DNA from: Dehalococcoidia bacterium UBA1328
Lineage (GTDB): Bacteria; Chloroflexota; Dehalococcoidia; Lucifugimonadales; Lucifugimonadaceae
Reading direction: 5' to 3'
Assembly (NCBI GenBank): GCA_002306815.1
Contig: DBTA01000037.1
Coordinates: 66,351 to 130,350 of the forward strand
Length of the DNA stretch: 64,000 nt
Positions 55,096 to 63,096 of this stretch are shown here, one piece after another. Every line of letters starts with the position of its first letter. Positions within the stretch are counted from its first letter, which is position 1. The notes beneath the pieces are model-generated. The model made no database searches, was not told the origin of the DNA, and worked only from the letters and a program-made list of their open reading frames with translations. The translations under genes were made by a program, and so were the position numbers.

Positions 55096-55157
55096 CAAAG
55101 CTCAGGCTCAGTAGTTCTACGCCTGACCACGAAGATTGAGAACGGAATAAATCTGAC

Positions 55158-55361
55158 ATGCCGAAGATGAAGACCCACAAGGGCGCCAAGAAACGTTTCC
55201 ATGTTAGTGGAACGGGCAAGGTGCTTCGAACGAAGGGTCCGAAGAGTCACTTCCGACGACGAAAGGCCGCACGTGTAAAGCGGTTGTTCGGAGGCAAGGT
55301 AGCGCTCGATTCGAAGACATTCTCAAAGACCATAAAGCAGTCGCTCAGCGCCCTTCGCTAG
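55158..55361 (+). CDS. rpmI: Ribosomal protein L35
   Basis: 67 residues, normal length: PKMKTHKGAKKRFHVSGTGK start and the basic tail typical of L35. Follows infC by 62 bases and precedes rplT, the standard operon order. Confidence 0.97.
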   Translation: MPKMKTHKGAKKRFHVSGTGKVLRTKGPKSHFRRRKAARVKRLFGGKVALDSKTFSKTIKQSLSALR

Positions 55362-55444
55362 AAGTCACTGCACAACATCATCATCTGAGTTCATCGTTGG
55401 GGCTACATCGGATGCTCTGCGATTGACTGCCAAGGAGACTTACA

Positions 55445-55807
55445 TTGGCCAGAGTTAAAGCCGGTAAAACTACACGACGACGTCATAAGGCTGTACTGAA
55501 GGAGACGCGAGGACATCGTGCTTCACGAAGCCGACGCTACAAAGTTGCCCGAGAGTCGCTGACTCACGCACAGGCATATTCAACTTCTCACCGACGTCTC
55601 AAGAAGCGAACCAACCGATCGCTACAGATTGTTCGAATCAACGCAGCAGCCCGAGCGCTCGGTATCAACTACGCCAGCTTGATACACGGTATGTCTCTAG
55701 CTGGTATTGAGATTGACCGAAAGTCACTCGCTGAACTCGCCGTCCGCGAGCCAGAGGGATTTTCTCAGGTAGTGGAGACTGCCCGTGCGGCTCTTCCGTC
55801 AAGCTAA
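55445..55807 (+). CDS. rplT: Ribosomal protein L20
   Basis: 120 residues from TTG (ARVKAGKTTRRRHKAVLKE), the usual length. L20 binds 23S rRNA early in assembly and, in E. coli, represses its own operon. Conserved RRRYKVARESLTHAQAYSTSHRRLKKR and INAAAR. Last gene of infC-rpmI-rplT. Ends 16 bases before the convergent alpha/beta hydrolase. Confidence 0.97.
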   Translation: MARVKAGKTTRRRHKAVLKETRGHRASRSRRYKVARESLTHAQAYSTSHRRLKKRTNRSLQIVRINAAARALGINYASLIHGMSLAGIEIDRKSLAELAVREPEGFSQVVETARAALPSS

Positions 55808-55823
55808 CTGTAAAGCAACTCTT

Positions 55824-56807
55824 TTATTCGGTAGAGTCGACAGTTGAAGAGTTTGAATTTCGAGGCGCGCCAAGGTGCAACTCGAAGAATTTAACGATCT
55901 TTTCAATGTAGGCCTTCGGCTGAGTTCGAAATGCCCCGGTGTGCCCGGCATCCGGGACCATCCAAACGGATCCCTGACCCATCTCGATTTCATCAAAGCT
56001 CGCACCTATCGCCCGCCCCAATAGACGGGCGTGTTCAACAGGTACTTCTGAATCTTCTTCGCCGTGGATTATCAACACTGGGGTGTCGGATTGAGCAATC
56101 GCTCTTGCTGGTGAAATTTCACGCACGTCGATTCTGTACAAGGTGCGTGCCATAAACTCCATACCGGGCAGCCAGGCCCGTAGCGGACGCTTGAATCGGG
56201 TCATCGAGTGTTTGAACATGAGTCCTAGATCAGCAAAAGCGCTGTCGGATACGACCGCACCGTAAGTATTTGGGTTCGATCCTGCCAGGAGCGCCACAAC
56301 GCCTCCCAGAGAGAAGCCGAGTACTCCGATTCTGCTACTGTCGGCACCGCGGCTAACCAGAAAGTCGGAAGCGCCTTGTAGATCGAGCCGTTCGAAGTAG
56401 CCGGAAGAGGAAAGTTCGGTGGGGGAGTCGCCTCGGCCTCGAAGATCTAACATCAAAACTCCAAAGCCCTGGCGGTGTAGTTCTCGGGCAATTCTCATGG
56501 TGCCAATTTTCGAATCGCTGCGACTGGTATTGTCGCCGTTGACCATGGCGATCCACGAGTTGCCGCTGGCTATAGGCTCAGGTGTATGGGAAACCGGTTC
56601 AGGTGGAATGAACCAGCCGGAAAGTTCGGCATCGCCACCCCGGCTACTGAAATGAACGTCTTCGTAGTCGAGACCTATCGAAGTGGGATCTTCTTCGGGT
56701 CTCACTCGCGTGGTTTGAGTTAAACGCGCCGCCATAGCGGAAGACACGCCAATGTAACTCCCGCCAGCGAGTCCGAGCAGAGTGAATGTTCTTTTGAGAA
56801 ATCCCAC
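55824..56807 (-). CDS. Alpha/beta hydrolase with N-terminal membrane anchor
   Basis: 327 residues. Residues about 5-25 (TFTLLGLAGGSYIGVSSAMA) form a membrane anchor or signal. The hydrolase core has the oxyanion/strand MLDLRGRGDSP, the nucleophile elbow GFSLGGVVALL (Ser about 166), an acid in IIHGEEDSEVPVEHA and a His in VPDAGHTGAF. It resembles the peptidase-S9/BAAT-type esterases. Convergent with rplT. Substrate unknown. Confidence 0.88.
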   Translation of the reverse strand: MGFLKRTFTLLGLAGGSYIGVSSAMAARLTQTTRVRPEEDPTSIGLDYEDVHFSSRGGDAELSGWFIPPEPVSHTPEPIASGNSWIAMVNGDNTSRSDSKIGTMRIARELHRQGFGVLMLDLRGRGDSPTELSSSGYFERLDLQGASDFLVSRGADSSRIGVLGFSLGGVVALLAGSNPNTYGAVVSDSAFADLGLMFKHSMTRFKRPLRAWLPGMEFMARTLYRIDVREISPARAIAQSDTPVLIIHGEEDSEVPVEHARLLGRAIGASFDEIEMGQGSVWMVPDAGHTGAFRTQPKAYIEKIVKFFELHLGAPRNSNSSTVDSTE

Positions 56808-56916
56808 GCCGAAATCCTACAGCGAAGCTCTCTTTGTTGCTCGGGTTGAGCGGCGGGCTTTCGATGCCCAATTAAGAACATCGTGCGGAACGGCGTGATT
56901 GTTATCGCTCAATGAA

Positions 56917-57819
56917 TCAGGCGATAACCGAGTCGACCATCACGAGTACGAGCACAAGAGCCAAATATAGCAGGGAATATTTGTATACTCGCGTTGCTGT
57001 TGGCTTGTCGGGAATCCGGATCAATTTGTAGGCGTACCATAAAAACGCAAGGTTAAGCGCTATTGCACCAATCATGTACGTCCAGCCAAGGCTCTCGGTC
57101 ACGACTCCAAACAGAATCGTGAGTGGGGCAAGAATGACCGTGTAGAGCGTTATTTGCACAGTGGTGAGCCTAACTCCACGAACGACTGGCAACATTGGGA
57201 TGTTTGCCTTTGCGTAGTCGTCTTTGATCATGATCGCCAACGCCCAGAAATGAGGCGGTGTCCAGAAGAAAATGATGATAAACATGTACCACGCCGAGAG
57301 ATTGAGCGTATTTGTCCCAGCGGCGAATCCGACCAACGGCGGTACTGCACCGGCGGCTCCACCCAACACGATGTTTTGCGGTGTGGTGCGTTTGAGAATC
57401 ACCGTGTAAAGGCCGAAATAGAGCACTGTTCCCGTAATAGCCAGTACTCCAGCAAGGACGTTAGTCATTAGCGAGAAAATCGCGAACGAGCCGGCGTTTA
57501 GGGCAAGACCGAAGAGGGCAGCTGTTAAAGGCGATATTCGTCCCTCAGCGACAGGGCGATTCTTAGTCCGTCCCATCTTCTGGTCGATCTCGCCTTCGTA
57601 AGCCATGTTGAGCGAAGCTGCCCCACCTGAGGCGAGCGCTCCACCTATCAGCACAGCGAGAAGTACTTCCATGGTTGGTGTGCTTGCGGCACCGAGGAAA
57701 GCGCCGGCCACGGCTGAAACCAGTAGGAGTGACATTACCCGCGGCTTGGTGAGGGCGATGTAATCGTTCACCACGGTCATCACCGAGTGACGCTCAACTG
57801 TCTGGTCGGGTGTAGTCAT
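56917..57819 (-). CDS. ctaB: Protoheme IX farnesyltransferase
   Basis: 300 residues, UbiA-type membrane prenyltransferase with about nine helices. Adds farnesyl to heme b to make heme O. Signature motifs: ALTKPRVMSLLL, NMAYEGEIDQKMGRTKNRPVAEGRI (NxxxDxxxD metal site), and IMIKDDYAKANIPMLPV (second acidic site, usually DDYxxAGxPMLPV). Follows ctaA on the same strand. Its presence implies a haem-copper oxidase with heme O or A. Confidence 0.96.
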   Translation of the reverse strand: MTTPDQTVERHSVMTVVNDYIALTKPRVMSLLLVSAVAGAFLGAASTPTMEVLLAVLIGGALASGGAASLNMAYEGEIDQKMGRTKNRPVAEGRISPLTAALFGLALNAGSFAIFSLMTNVLAGVLAITGTVLYFGLYTVILKRTTPQNIVLGGAAGAVPPLVGFAAGTNTLNLSAWYMFIIIFFWTPPHFWALAIMIKDDYAKANIPMLPVVRGVRLTTVQITLYTVILAPLTILFGVVTESLGWTYMIGAIALNLAFLWYAYKLIRIPDKPTATRVYKYSLLYLALVLVLVMVDSVIA

Positions 57820-57858
57820 ATATAGATATTAGATGTTTAGAGGCATAGAGTCACGAAA

Positions 57859-58902
57859 TTAGTTCGACTTAGCTAGTTCGCGTCTGGGGACCGGTCGGAG
57901 CAGCAAGGCAACCACGAACACCATATGTACCCACACGAGAGTTGCAAGGCTCAGGTGTCCTGCTCGTGCCCATTCGGAGAACGATGTCCAAGGGTTTGCC
58001 GCACCCATCAGCATTTGAGCAATGACTATGATCGCGGAGGCAATTGCTACAAATCGTAGTGCACCGGAAATATTAGGCAAACGCCAAACCTTATGACCGG
58101 CGTACAGGACTAGCAAGATCGATACAAATGACAGGAAGCGGTGAATCATATGAATCCATGCGAACGTCGACTGCGGTATGAAATCACCACCACACAGCGG
58201 CCAGGAAGCACAAATTGCACCTGCTTCACGCCATACTGCATATGATCCCGATAGCAGTGCAACAAGCGTGAACACCGCCGCGAGAGCGGAAATCTGAAGA
58301 GCAGTTCGATGCTCATAGCTAACTCTGCCCCATATCCATGGGGTGCTTCCCATCAGCGTCTTTTCTCGCCCGTAAGTCGCCGCAACAAGCACAAGTATTC
58401 CTAACAAGGCAACAATTTCGGCAAGGAACAAATGAAGTGTTCTAATTGCAGGGTCGAGATCGTTTAGCACGACGGCTCCGCCGAGCATGCCGACTATGAA
58501 AATGAGAATCAGTTCTGCTGTTGCCAGCCAGGCGACTACTCGGCTCGATCGATATTTGACCCACACGCGAACAACTGCGGCAATGATTGCCAGCCCGAGT
58601 AGTGTTCCGACAGAACGGTGACCGTATTCGAGAATTACGTTGTGTGGACGTGGTGTGGTGGTTCGTGGGCCATTGTAAAGGCGGTCGATCGTCGGCTGGT
58701 CGAGTGGGGGGAATATCTGCCCAAAGCAAGTTGGCCAGTCGGGACAACCATCACCAGACCCGGTGACGCGGACGACTCCACCAAGAGTTATTTGCAGGAT
58801 CACTCCGATAATTGCGATGACGAGGAGTGTAATGAGCAATTTGTCTTTCCAAATTGGAGAGGTTTTGGTGCTCAAGTCGGAGGCGCTTTCAATTATTTCC
58901 AT
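57859..58902 (-). CDS. ctaA: Heme A synthase
   Basis: About 347 residues from ATG 58902, chosen because an upstream extension of 25 residues lacks family features. CtaA/Cox15 oxidises the C8 methyl of heme O to give heme A. Eight helices, with the conserved GGVVRVTGSGDGCPDWPTCFGQI (the CPDWPxCxG loop) and His residues in GHRSVG, LHLFLAEIV, HMIHRFL and HLSLATLVWVH. Immediately upstream of ctaB, as in many aerobic bacteria, supporting cytochrome aa3. Confidence 0.95.
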   Translation of the reverse strand: MEIIESASDLSTKTSPIWKDKLLITLLVIAIIGVILQITLGGVVRVTGSGDGCPDWPTCFGQIFPPLDQPTIDRLYNGPRTTTPRPHNVILEYGHRSVGTLLGLAIIAAVVRVWVKYRSSRVVAWLATAELILIFIVGMLGGAVVLNDLDPAIRTLHLFLAEIVALLGILVLVAATYGREKTLMGSTPWIWGRVSYEHRTALQISALAAVFTLVALLSGSYAVWREAGAICASWPLCGGDFIPQSTFAWIHMIHRFLSFVSILLVLYAGHKVWRLPNISGALRFVAIASAIIVIAQMLMGAANPWTSFSEWARAGHLSLATLVWVHMVFVVALLLRPVPRRELAKSN

Positions 58903-59121
58903 TTGGGTCCAATTTCGATTTAGGAAATGCCTGACGGTTGAGACGGTGAGAAGGGCTGGTCGCCCGTCAACCCGCAACTACGGGTTAATGATCGCGCAAA
59001 ATCTGGCGAATTGGCAGTCAGTTTAGAGTCGGCAAACGCTGACAGAAATGAGTTTTGCGTGTCGGATTCTGAGCGATCGTACGGTGGTGATCAGTCGTAA
59101 TTGGCACAGAGGACAATTTTG

Positions 59122-60039
59122 TCAAAGCGGTCGATACGCAATTAGCGTGGCGTCTACAACAACTCGTTGGTCATAAACTCGCGGGGGCCAGCAAGTTACA
59201 AGGGTAATTTGCGCATCGTCTGAGTCGGTTAGTTTGAGTTCCGATTGGTGCACCTGGCTGGTTCCAGTAACCCTGTAGATGTACTCGGCGTCTGTAGTTT
59301 CGAGGAACACGTCGACAGGGTCTTGCTTTATCAGCTCAGTGATCTCTGGCAAACGGCGGAATATGTTTCCTTCTCGAGCCGCAAAACTTTCGAGATGAGC
59401 AAAGAACCATCCGTCCCCTTGCTGGCCAGGAAGCGAAGTTTGGGGGATGTGTCCGACCGTGTTGTCAGGCGTTTCGTACGATCGCTGCTCACCCAGGTCG
59501 ATGACTTGCAACTCTTCAACAGTTGAATCGACCGAAATTGAAGGAATCCTGATGCGTGTCGCCGCTTTGGTCGGGTTCACATCACTGAAAATGTCGGTTG
59601 ATCTCACCGGGGTAAATTCTGGCGGAATTGTCGGTCCGCCGTACGGGTCAGATCCTGCCCATTCAGGCTCCGACCAGTATTTAGGGTTGATCAAATCACC
59701 GGGGTACAGATTTGCGAACCGGGTAACGTCGGGAGCGACCACCTCCAACGGAATTGGGTCTCGTCCATCGATGCTCGATATCGAAGTAGTGGCGGCTGCG
59801 CCAACCCCCAGGTGACTCTCTAGTGAATCATCTGGAATCGAATACGTAAACTCTGCTGCGTCCGAGCCAGACCGCGATTTCGAAAACAGGTAAAACCCCG
59901 AGACTGCAATTAAGGCGATACCGAGAATCGCTGTTCCATACGCGAGAATAGTCAAGACCGAAAATCTTGACTTTGAAGAAGATGTGATGGCGATTTTGAC
60001 CAGAGTTTCCTGATCTTTTGCAGGAGGAGGTGTAGCCAT
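59122..60039 (-). CDS. Sortase (class E/D-like)
   Basis: 305 residues. N-terminal membrane helix (about 30-52), then a linker (60-155) and the sortase fold: ATRIRIPSISVDSTVEEL, the catalytic His215 in GWFFAHLES, Cys283 in TLVTCWPP and Arg292. Sortases cut a C-terminal sorting signal and join the protein to a cell-surface acceptor. No substrate protein with LPxTG or pilin genes is near, and the acceptor in a Gram-variable Chloroflexota envelope is unclear. The His context lacks the usual Gly before it. Confidence 0.85.
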   Translation of the reverse strand: MATPPPAKDQETLVKIAITSSSKSRFSVLTILAYGTAILGIALIAVSGFYLFSKSRSGSDAAEFTYSIPDDSLESHLGVGAAATTSISSIDGRDPIPLEVVAPDVTRFANLYPGDLINPKYWSEPEWAGSDPYGGPTIPPEFTPVRSTDIFSDVNPTKAATRIRIPSISVDSTVEELQVIDLGEQRSYETPDNTVGHIPQTSLPGQQGDGWFFAHLESFAAREGNIFRRLPEITELIKQDPVDVFLETTDAEYIYRVTGTSQVHQSELKLTDSDDAQITLVTCWPPRVYDQRVVVDATLIAYRPL

Positions 60040-60088
60040 ACATATTCCGATACGACTAATTCACCCTAGCGGATCAAATGGCTAAATT

Positions 60089-60289
60089 CTATCGAACGCG
60101 TGCGCCCCGAATAATTGGTTCGTTAAGGTGGATTTCACCGTTTCGAATCTTGAGATTGAATTCGCACTCGGGGTTGGTGCATACCCAGGCTTTGTAGTGC
60201 ACAGCCGCGCCTTGAGCCCCGAAATCCGATAGTGGTACCAGTGTGCCGCGCGTGCATTCCATACAAGACGGTAAGTTATTCGAAACCAA
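60089..60289 (-). CDS. Small zinc-ribbon protein
   Basis: 66 residues from TTG with a GGAGG about 9 bases upstream. Four cysteines in two pairs, CMECTRGTL and WVCTNPECEFNL, form a likely zinc ribbon. The rest, KIRNGEIHLNEPIIRG, is extended. Such short proteins may bind nucleic acid or act as electron-transfer or assembly helpers; function unknown. It lies between tsaD (other strand) and the sortase. Confidence 0.65.
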   Translation of the reverse strand: MVSNNLPSCMECTRGTLVPLSDFGAQGAAVHYKAWVCTNPECEFNLKIRNGEIHLNEPIIRGARVR

Positions 60290-60469
60290 TATTTTGACCC
60301 TCCAACGGAAGACAAATATGCAATTCCATCCCCCCTGATTTTGGGTTCGCAGAAATTTGTTTTAGAACTAGAATTGTTGAATAGCCCACATACTAATCCG
60401 GATTATGACGAATAGTATTGCCTCGTTGTAGGCAGTTTGACTGACAAGGACCAGTAAATACCGATAAAT

Positions 60470-61528
60470 ATGAATGTATTAGGAATAGAAACCAGTTGTG
60501 ACGAGACTTCGGTCGGTGTGGTTGACGGTGATGGTCGAGTCTTGGCTAATGTTGTTGCTACGCAAGTAGACATTCACGCTCGATACGGCGGAATCGTCCC
60601 TGAAGTGGCTTCTCGTCAGCACGTCCTTGATATTCGACCTGTGTGCGAGCAGGCAATTGTTGAGGCGGGAATAGATTGGGCCGATCTTGACGTCGTATCC
60701 GCTACGCACGGTCCGGGGCTGGCTGGTTCACTAATAGTTGGATTGAACTTCGCTAAAGGGCTGGCGGGAGCGTTAGGCGTGCCGCTTGTTGGTGTGAACC
60801 ATATGGACGGACACGTGTACGGTGCCTGGGCGCGAACGGTAGATCATGAAACACATGAGTTCCAAGAACTGGTTGGCGAGAAGGCAATCATGTGTTTGGT
60901 CGTTTCCGGTGGGCATACTGAACTTGTACTGCTCGAAGGTCACGGCAAGTTTCGGTTGATTGGTGAAACCCGTGACGACGCTGCCGGAGAGGCGTTCGAT
61001 AAGGCTGCCAGAGTCTTGGGTCTTCGATACCCAGGAGGTCCAGAGATCCAGCGCGTTGCAGAAGGAGCGGCGTACACCGAGCCACTCCCGCGTGCATGGA
61101 TGCGTGGATCAGACAATTTTTCTTTTAGCGGATTAAAGACTGCAGTTTTGAATCGGGCTCGATCTCTTGGAATTTACCCACCGGACCCGTCAGGCGAATC
61201 TGCAGATCCTGAGGTTGTGGCAAGCCTAGCGAAGGCATTTCAGGATTCTGTAATCGATGTACTGGTGACCAAAACAGTCGCTGCCGCTCAACGTGAAGGT
61301 TGCGCCGGTATCGTTCTCGTTGGTGGGGTGGCGGCGAATCGGCCTTTGCGTGAAAATCTTGTCGAAAAATCACCGCTGCCAGTCGCCATACCGCCGTTTG
61401 AGCTTTGCACTGACAACGGGGCAATGATCGCTATGAGTGGGCTTGTAAATTACCGTAACGGTCGGCGTGACGACTGGGACCTCGACGTGATTCCAAGTTT
61501 GAGGATCGGAACTAGCTCGCTGGTGTAA
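60470..61528 (+). CDS. tsaD: tRNA threonylcarbamoyl-adenosine synthase subunit TsaD
   Basis: 352 residues. Transfers the threonylcarbamoyl group to A37 of ANN-decoding tRNAs with TsaB and TsaE. ASKHA fold: IETSCDETSVGVVDG, metal site HMDGH, VVSGGHTELVLL, GGPEIQRVAEG, FSFSGLKTA, LVGGVAANRPLRE and CTDNGAMIAMSG. Divergent from the zinc-ribbon gene. TsaB and TsaE are not in the window. Confidence 0.97.
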   Translation: MNVLGIETSCDETSVGVVDGDGRVLANVVATQVDIHARYGGIVPEVASRQHVLDIRPVCEQAIVEAGIDWADLDVVSATHGPGLAGSLIVGLNFAKGLAGALGVPLVGVNHMDGHVYGAWARTVDHETHEFQELVGEKAIMCLVVSGGHTELVLLEGHGKFRLIGETRDDAAGEAFDKAARVLGLRYPGGPEIQRVAEGAAYTEPLPRAWMRGSDNFSFSGLKTAVLNRARSLGIYPPDPSGESADPEVVASLAKAFQDSVIDVLVTKTVAAAQREGCAGIVLVGGVAANRPLRENLVEKSPLPVAIPPFELCTDNGAMIAMSGLVNYRNGRRDDWDLDVIPSLRIGTSSLV

Positions 61529-61581
61529 AGCCGGCGGTTCCTTGTGAGCTATGCAGGCTTAAGGCAATTAATGCGGCAGGG

Positions 61582-62148
61582 TCAGCTTGAAGGGTAATTT
61601 CTGTATGGAGCGCCGATTCGTGAAGGAACCAACCGACGTTTAGCGTCTTCTACCGTTCGAGCGAATCGAATGGCGTTTTCAGATTTTCCGCCAATTTCAC
61701 TGCCTAGGAAGCTGCCAACATTGTTGTGGAATTCCAAATGAACTCCAGCGGGTCGAATCCAGTAGTCGGCCATGAGCATGAGCGACATCGCCGCCACGGC
61801 AATTGCCGTGATCATGCCGACGTTGGAGGTAGGCGTTAGCTGCCAAACCCCGATAGCTGCGAAGAGACCGGCAACTCCCCAGGCAGCGCTTCTCCTAGCT
61901 CGCGGACGCTGAGATATTTGGATCGACGTTACATCGGTCAGGTTCGCCGATGAGTAAACAGAGTTCGAACCCGAGCCGCCCCTGAAAAGAATGCGGGCGG
62001 GCGTAAGTCGAAACTTGCCGTTGTCACCGGTTTCCAGTTCAGCAACAACTCGTTCGCCCGGAAGCAGGCCGGGCGATGATCCGTCAATTCTGGCGCTAGG
62101 TTCTGTGTCGGGTTGAGGCGCGTTCTGCGGGCTTGTTTCAACTGCCAT
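61582..62148 (-). CDS. PH-like domain membrane protein of unknown function
   Basis: 188 residues. The N-terminal part is a Pro/Ser/Glu-rich disordered stretch, then a beta-rich region that resembles a PH-like domain (ERVVAELETGDNGKFRLTPARILFRGG), two hydrophobic helices (about 98-118 and 120-138, WGVAGLFAAIGVWQL and MITAIAVAAMSLMLMADYW) and a second short domain with HLEFHNNVGSFLG. No enzyme motif is seen. It sits between tsaD (convergent) and the HpaI aldolase. Confidence 0.65.
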   Translation of the reverse strand: MAVETSPQNAPQPDTEPSARIDGSSPGLLPGERVVAELETGDNGKFRLTPARILFRGGSGSNSVYSSANLTDVTSIQISQRPRARRSAAWGVAGLFAAIGVWQLTPTSNVGMITAIAVAAMSLMLMADYWIRPAGVHLEFHNNVGSFLGSEIGGKSENAIRFARTVEDAKRRLVPSRIGAPYRNYPSS

Positions 62149-62280
62149 GAGAGTAATCGTATCTGGTAATCAGCAACTTTGTTTGGAGTTGACCACACAT
62201 TCTCTGTAGTTCAATCGGCAGCTCAGCTTTTACGAAAATCGTTCCAGGAAAACTCGAGCTTACGACAGTCTAATCGCGAA

Positions 62281-63033
62281 CTACGAGCCCACTTTGTCAC
62301 TACTGTGTGCGGCGACGAAAGCCCGAGCCTCACCAAGCATTAGCTCGGCTGCTCCAGTACCCGTTGAGAGATCGCCTCCCGCAGTTTTACCAGCAGCCCG
62401 CGCTCGCTTCTCAATATCGAGAGTTGCAGCAATGCGATCCGGGTGATCAGGTTCGCCCGGGTGACCAAGTGACTGCGCAAAGTCATGTGGCCCCCCGGTG
62501 ACGCCAGTGAGTCCCGGTACGGCAAGAATATCATCGAGGTTGTCCCACGCTTTTTTATCCTCGATCTGTGCAACTACTAGCATGTTGGCGTTCGACCATT
62601 TAGCGAAACCAAGCTTGCCGCCGTACTTTTCGTCGAGAAGTTCCTGGTCGTTGAACTCGGTACCACGACCGCCACCCCATGATCGTTTTCCATCCGGCGG
62701 GAACAGACACGCGTCGGCGAGGGCTTGAGCTTCGGCTCCTGAGTTAATGTGCGGTCCTGTTACGCCTTGGATTCCGCGATCCAAATACAGGTTGATCTGG
62801 TAAGCGGCATTGTCGGGCACACGGGCGATAACGGACATTCCATAACCGTTGGCAACACGGCAAATGTTGTCAATTGCAGTCTCTGGAAAATAGCCGTGTT
62901 CACCGTCGAGTGAAATAGCGTCGAAGCCGACGTGAGCTGCCATTTCGACAAGGTGAAGCGAGGGGAATGTCAGGGCGAATACGACGCCTTTTCTGCCTTC
63001 TCGGTTCGCTTTAAGTATAGTGTTTTCGATCAT
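62281..63033 (-). CDS. HpcH/HpaI-type aldolase
   Basis: 250 residues. Class-II aldolase TIM barrel: DAISLDGEHGYFPE (catalytic His in the GEHG turn), VPDNAAYQINLYLDRGIQGVTGPHI, metal ligand Glu in VVAQIEDKKAW and the later GGPHDFAQSLG (Asp). Members split 2-keto-3-deoxy sugar acids or 4-hydroxy-2-oxo acids to pyruvate plus an aldehyde. Only about 60 bases separate it from the upstream enolase-superfamily dehydratase on the same strand, so the two probably form a sugar-acid dehydratase-aldolase pair. Confidence 0.9.
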   Translation of the reverse strand: MIENTILKANREGRKGVVFALTFPSLHLVEMAAHVGFDAISLDGEHGYFPETAIDNICRVANGYGMSVIARVPDNAAYQINLYLDRGIQGVTGPHINSGAEAQALADACLFPPDGKRSWGGGRGTEFNDQELLDEKYGGKLGFAKWSNANMLVVAQIEDKKAWDNLDDILAVPGLTGVTGGPHDFAQSLGHPGEPDHPDRIAATLDIEKRARAAGKTAGGDLSTGTGAAELMLGEARAFVAAHSSDKVGS

Positions 63034-63096
63034 TGATGATTTTCCGTATTGGGCCTTTGATGGACCGATAGTTCGTTGAGGATTGTCGGCTCGATA

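Noticed and set aside
60082..60315. 77-codon frame overlapping the zinc-ribbon gene
   Set aside because: The alternative frame keeps the paired CxxC and CxxxxC motifs and has GGAGG at the right distance; this one does not.
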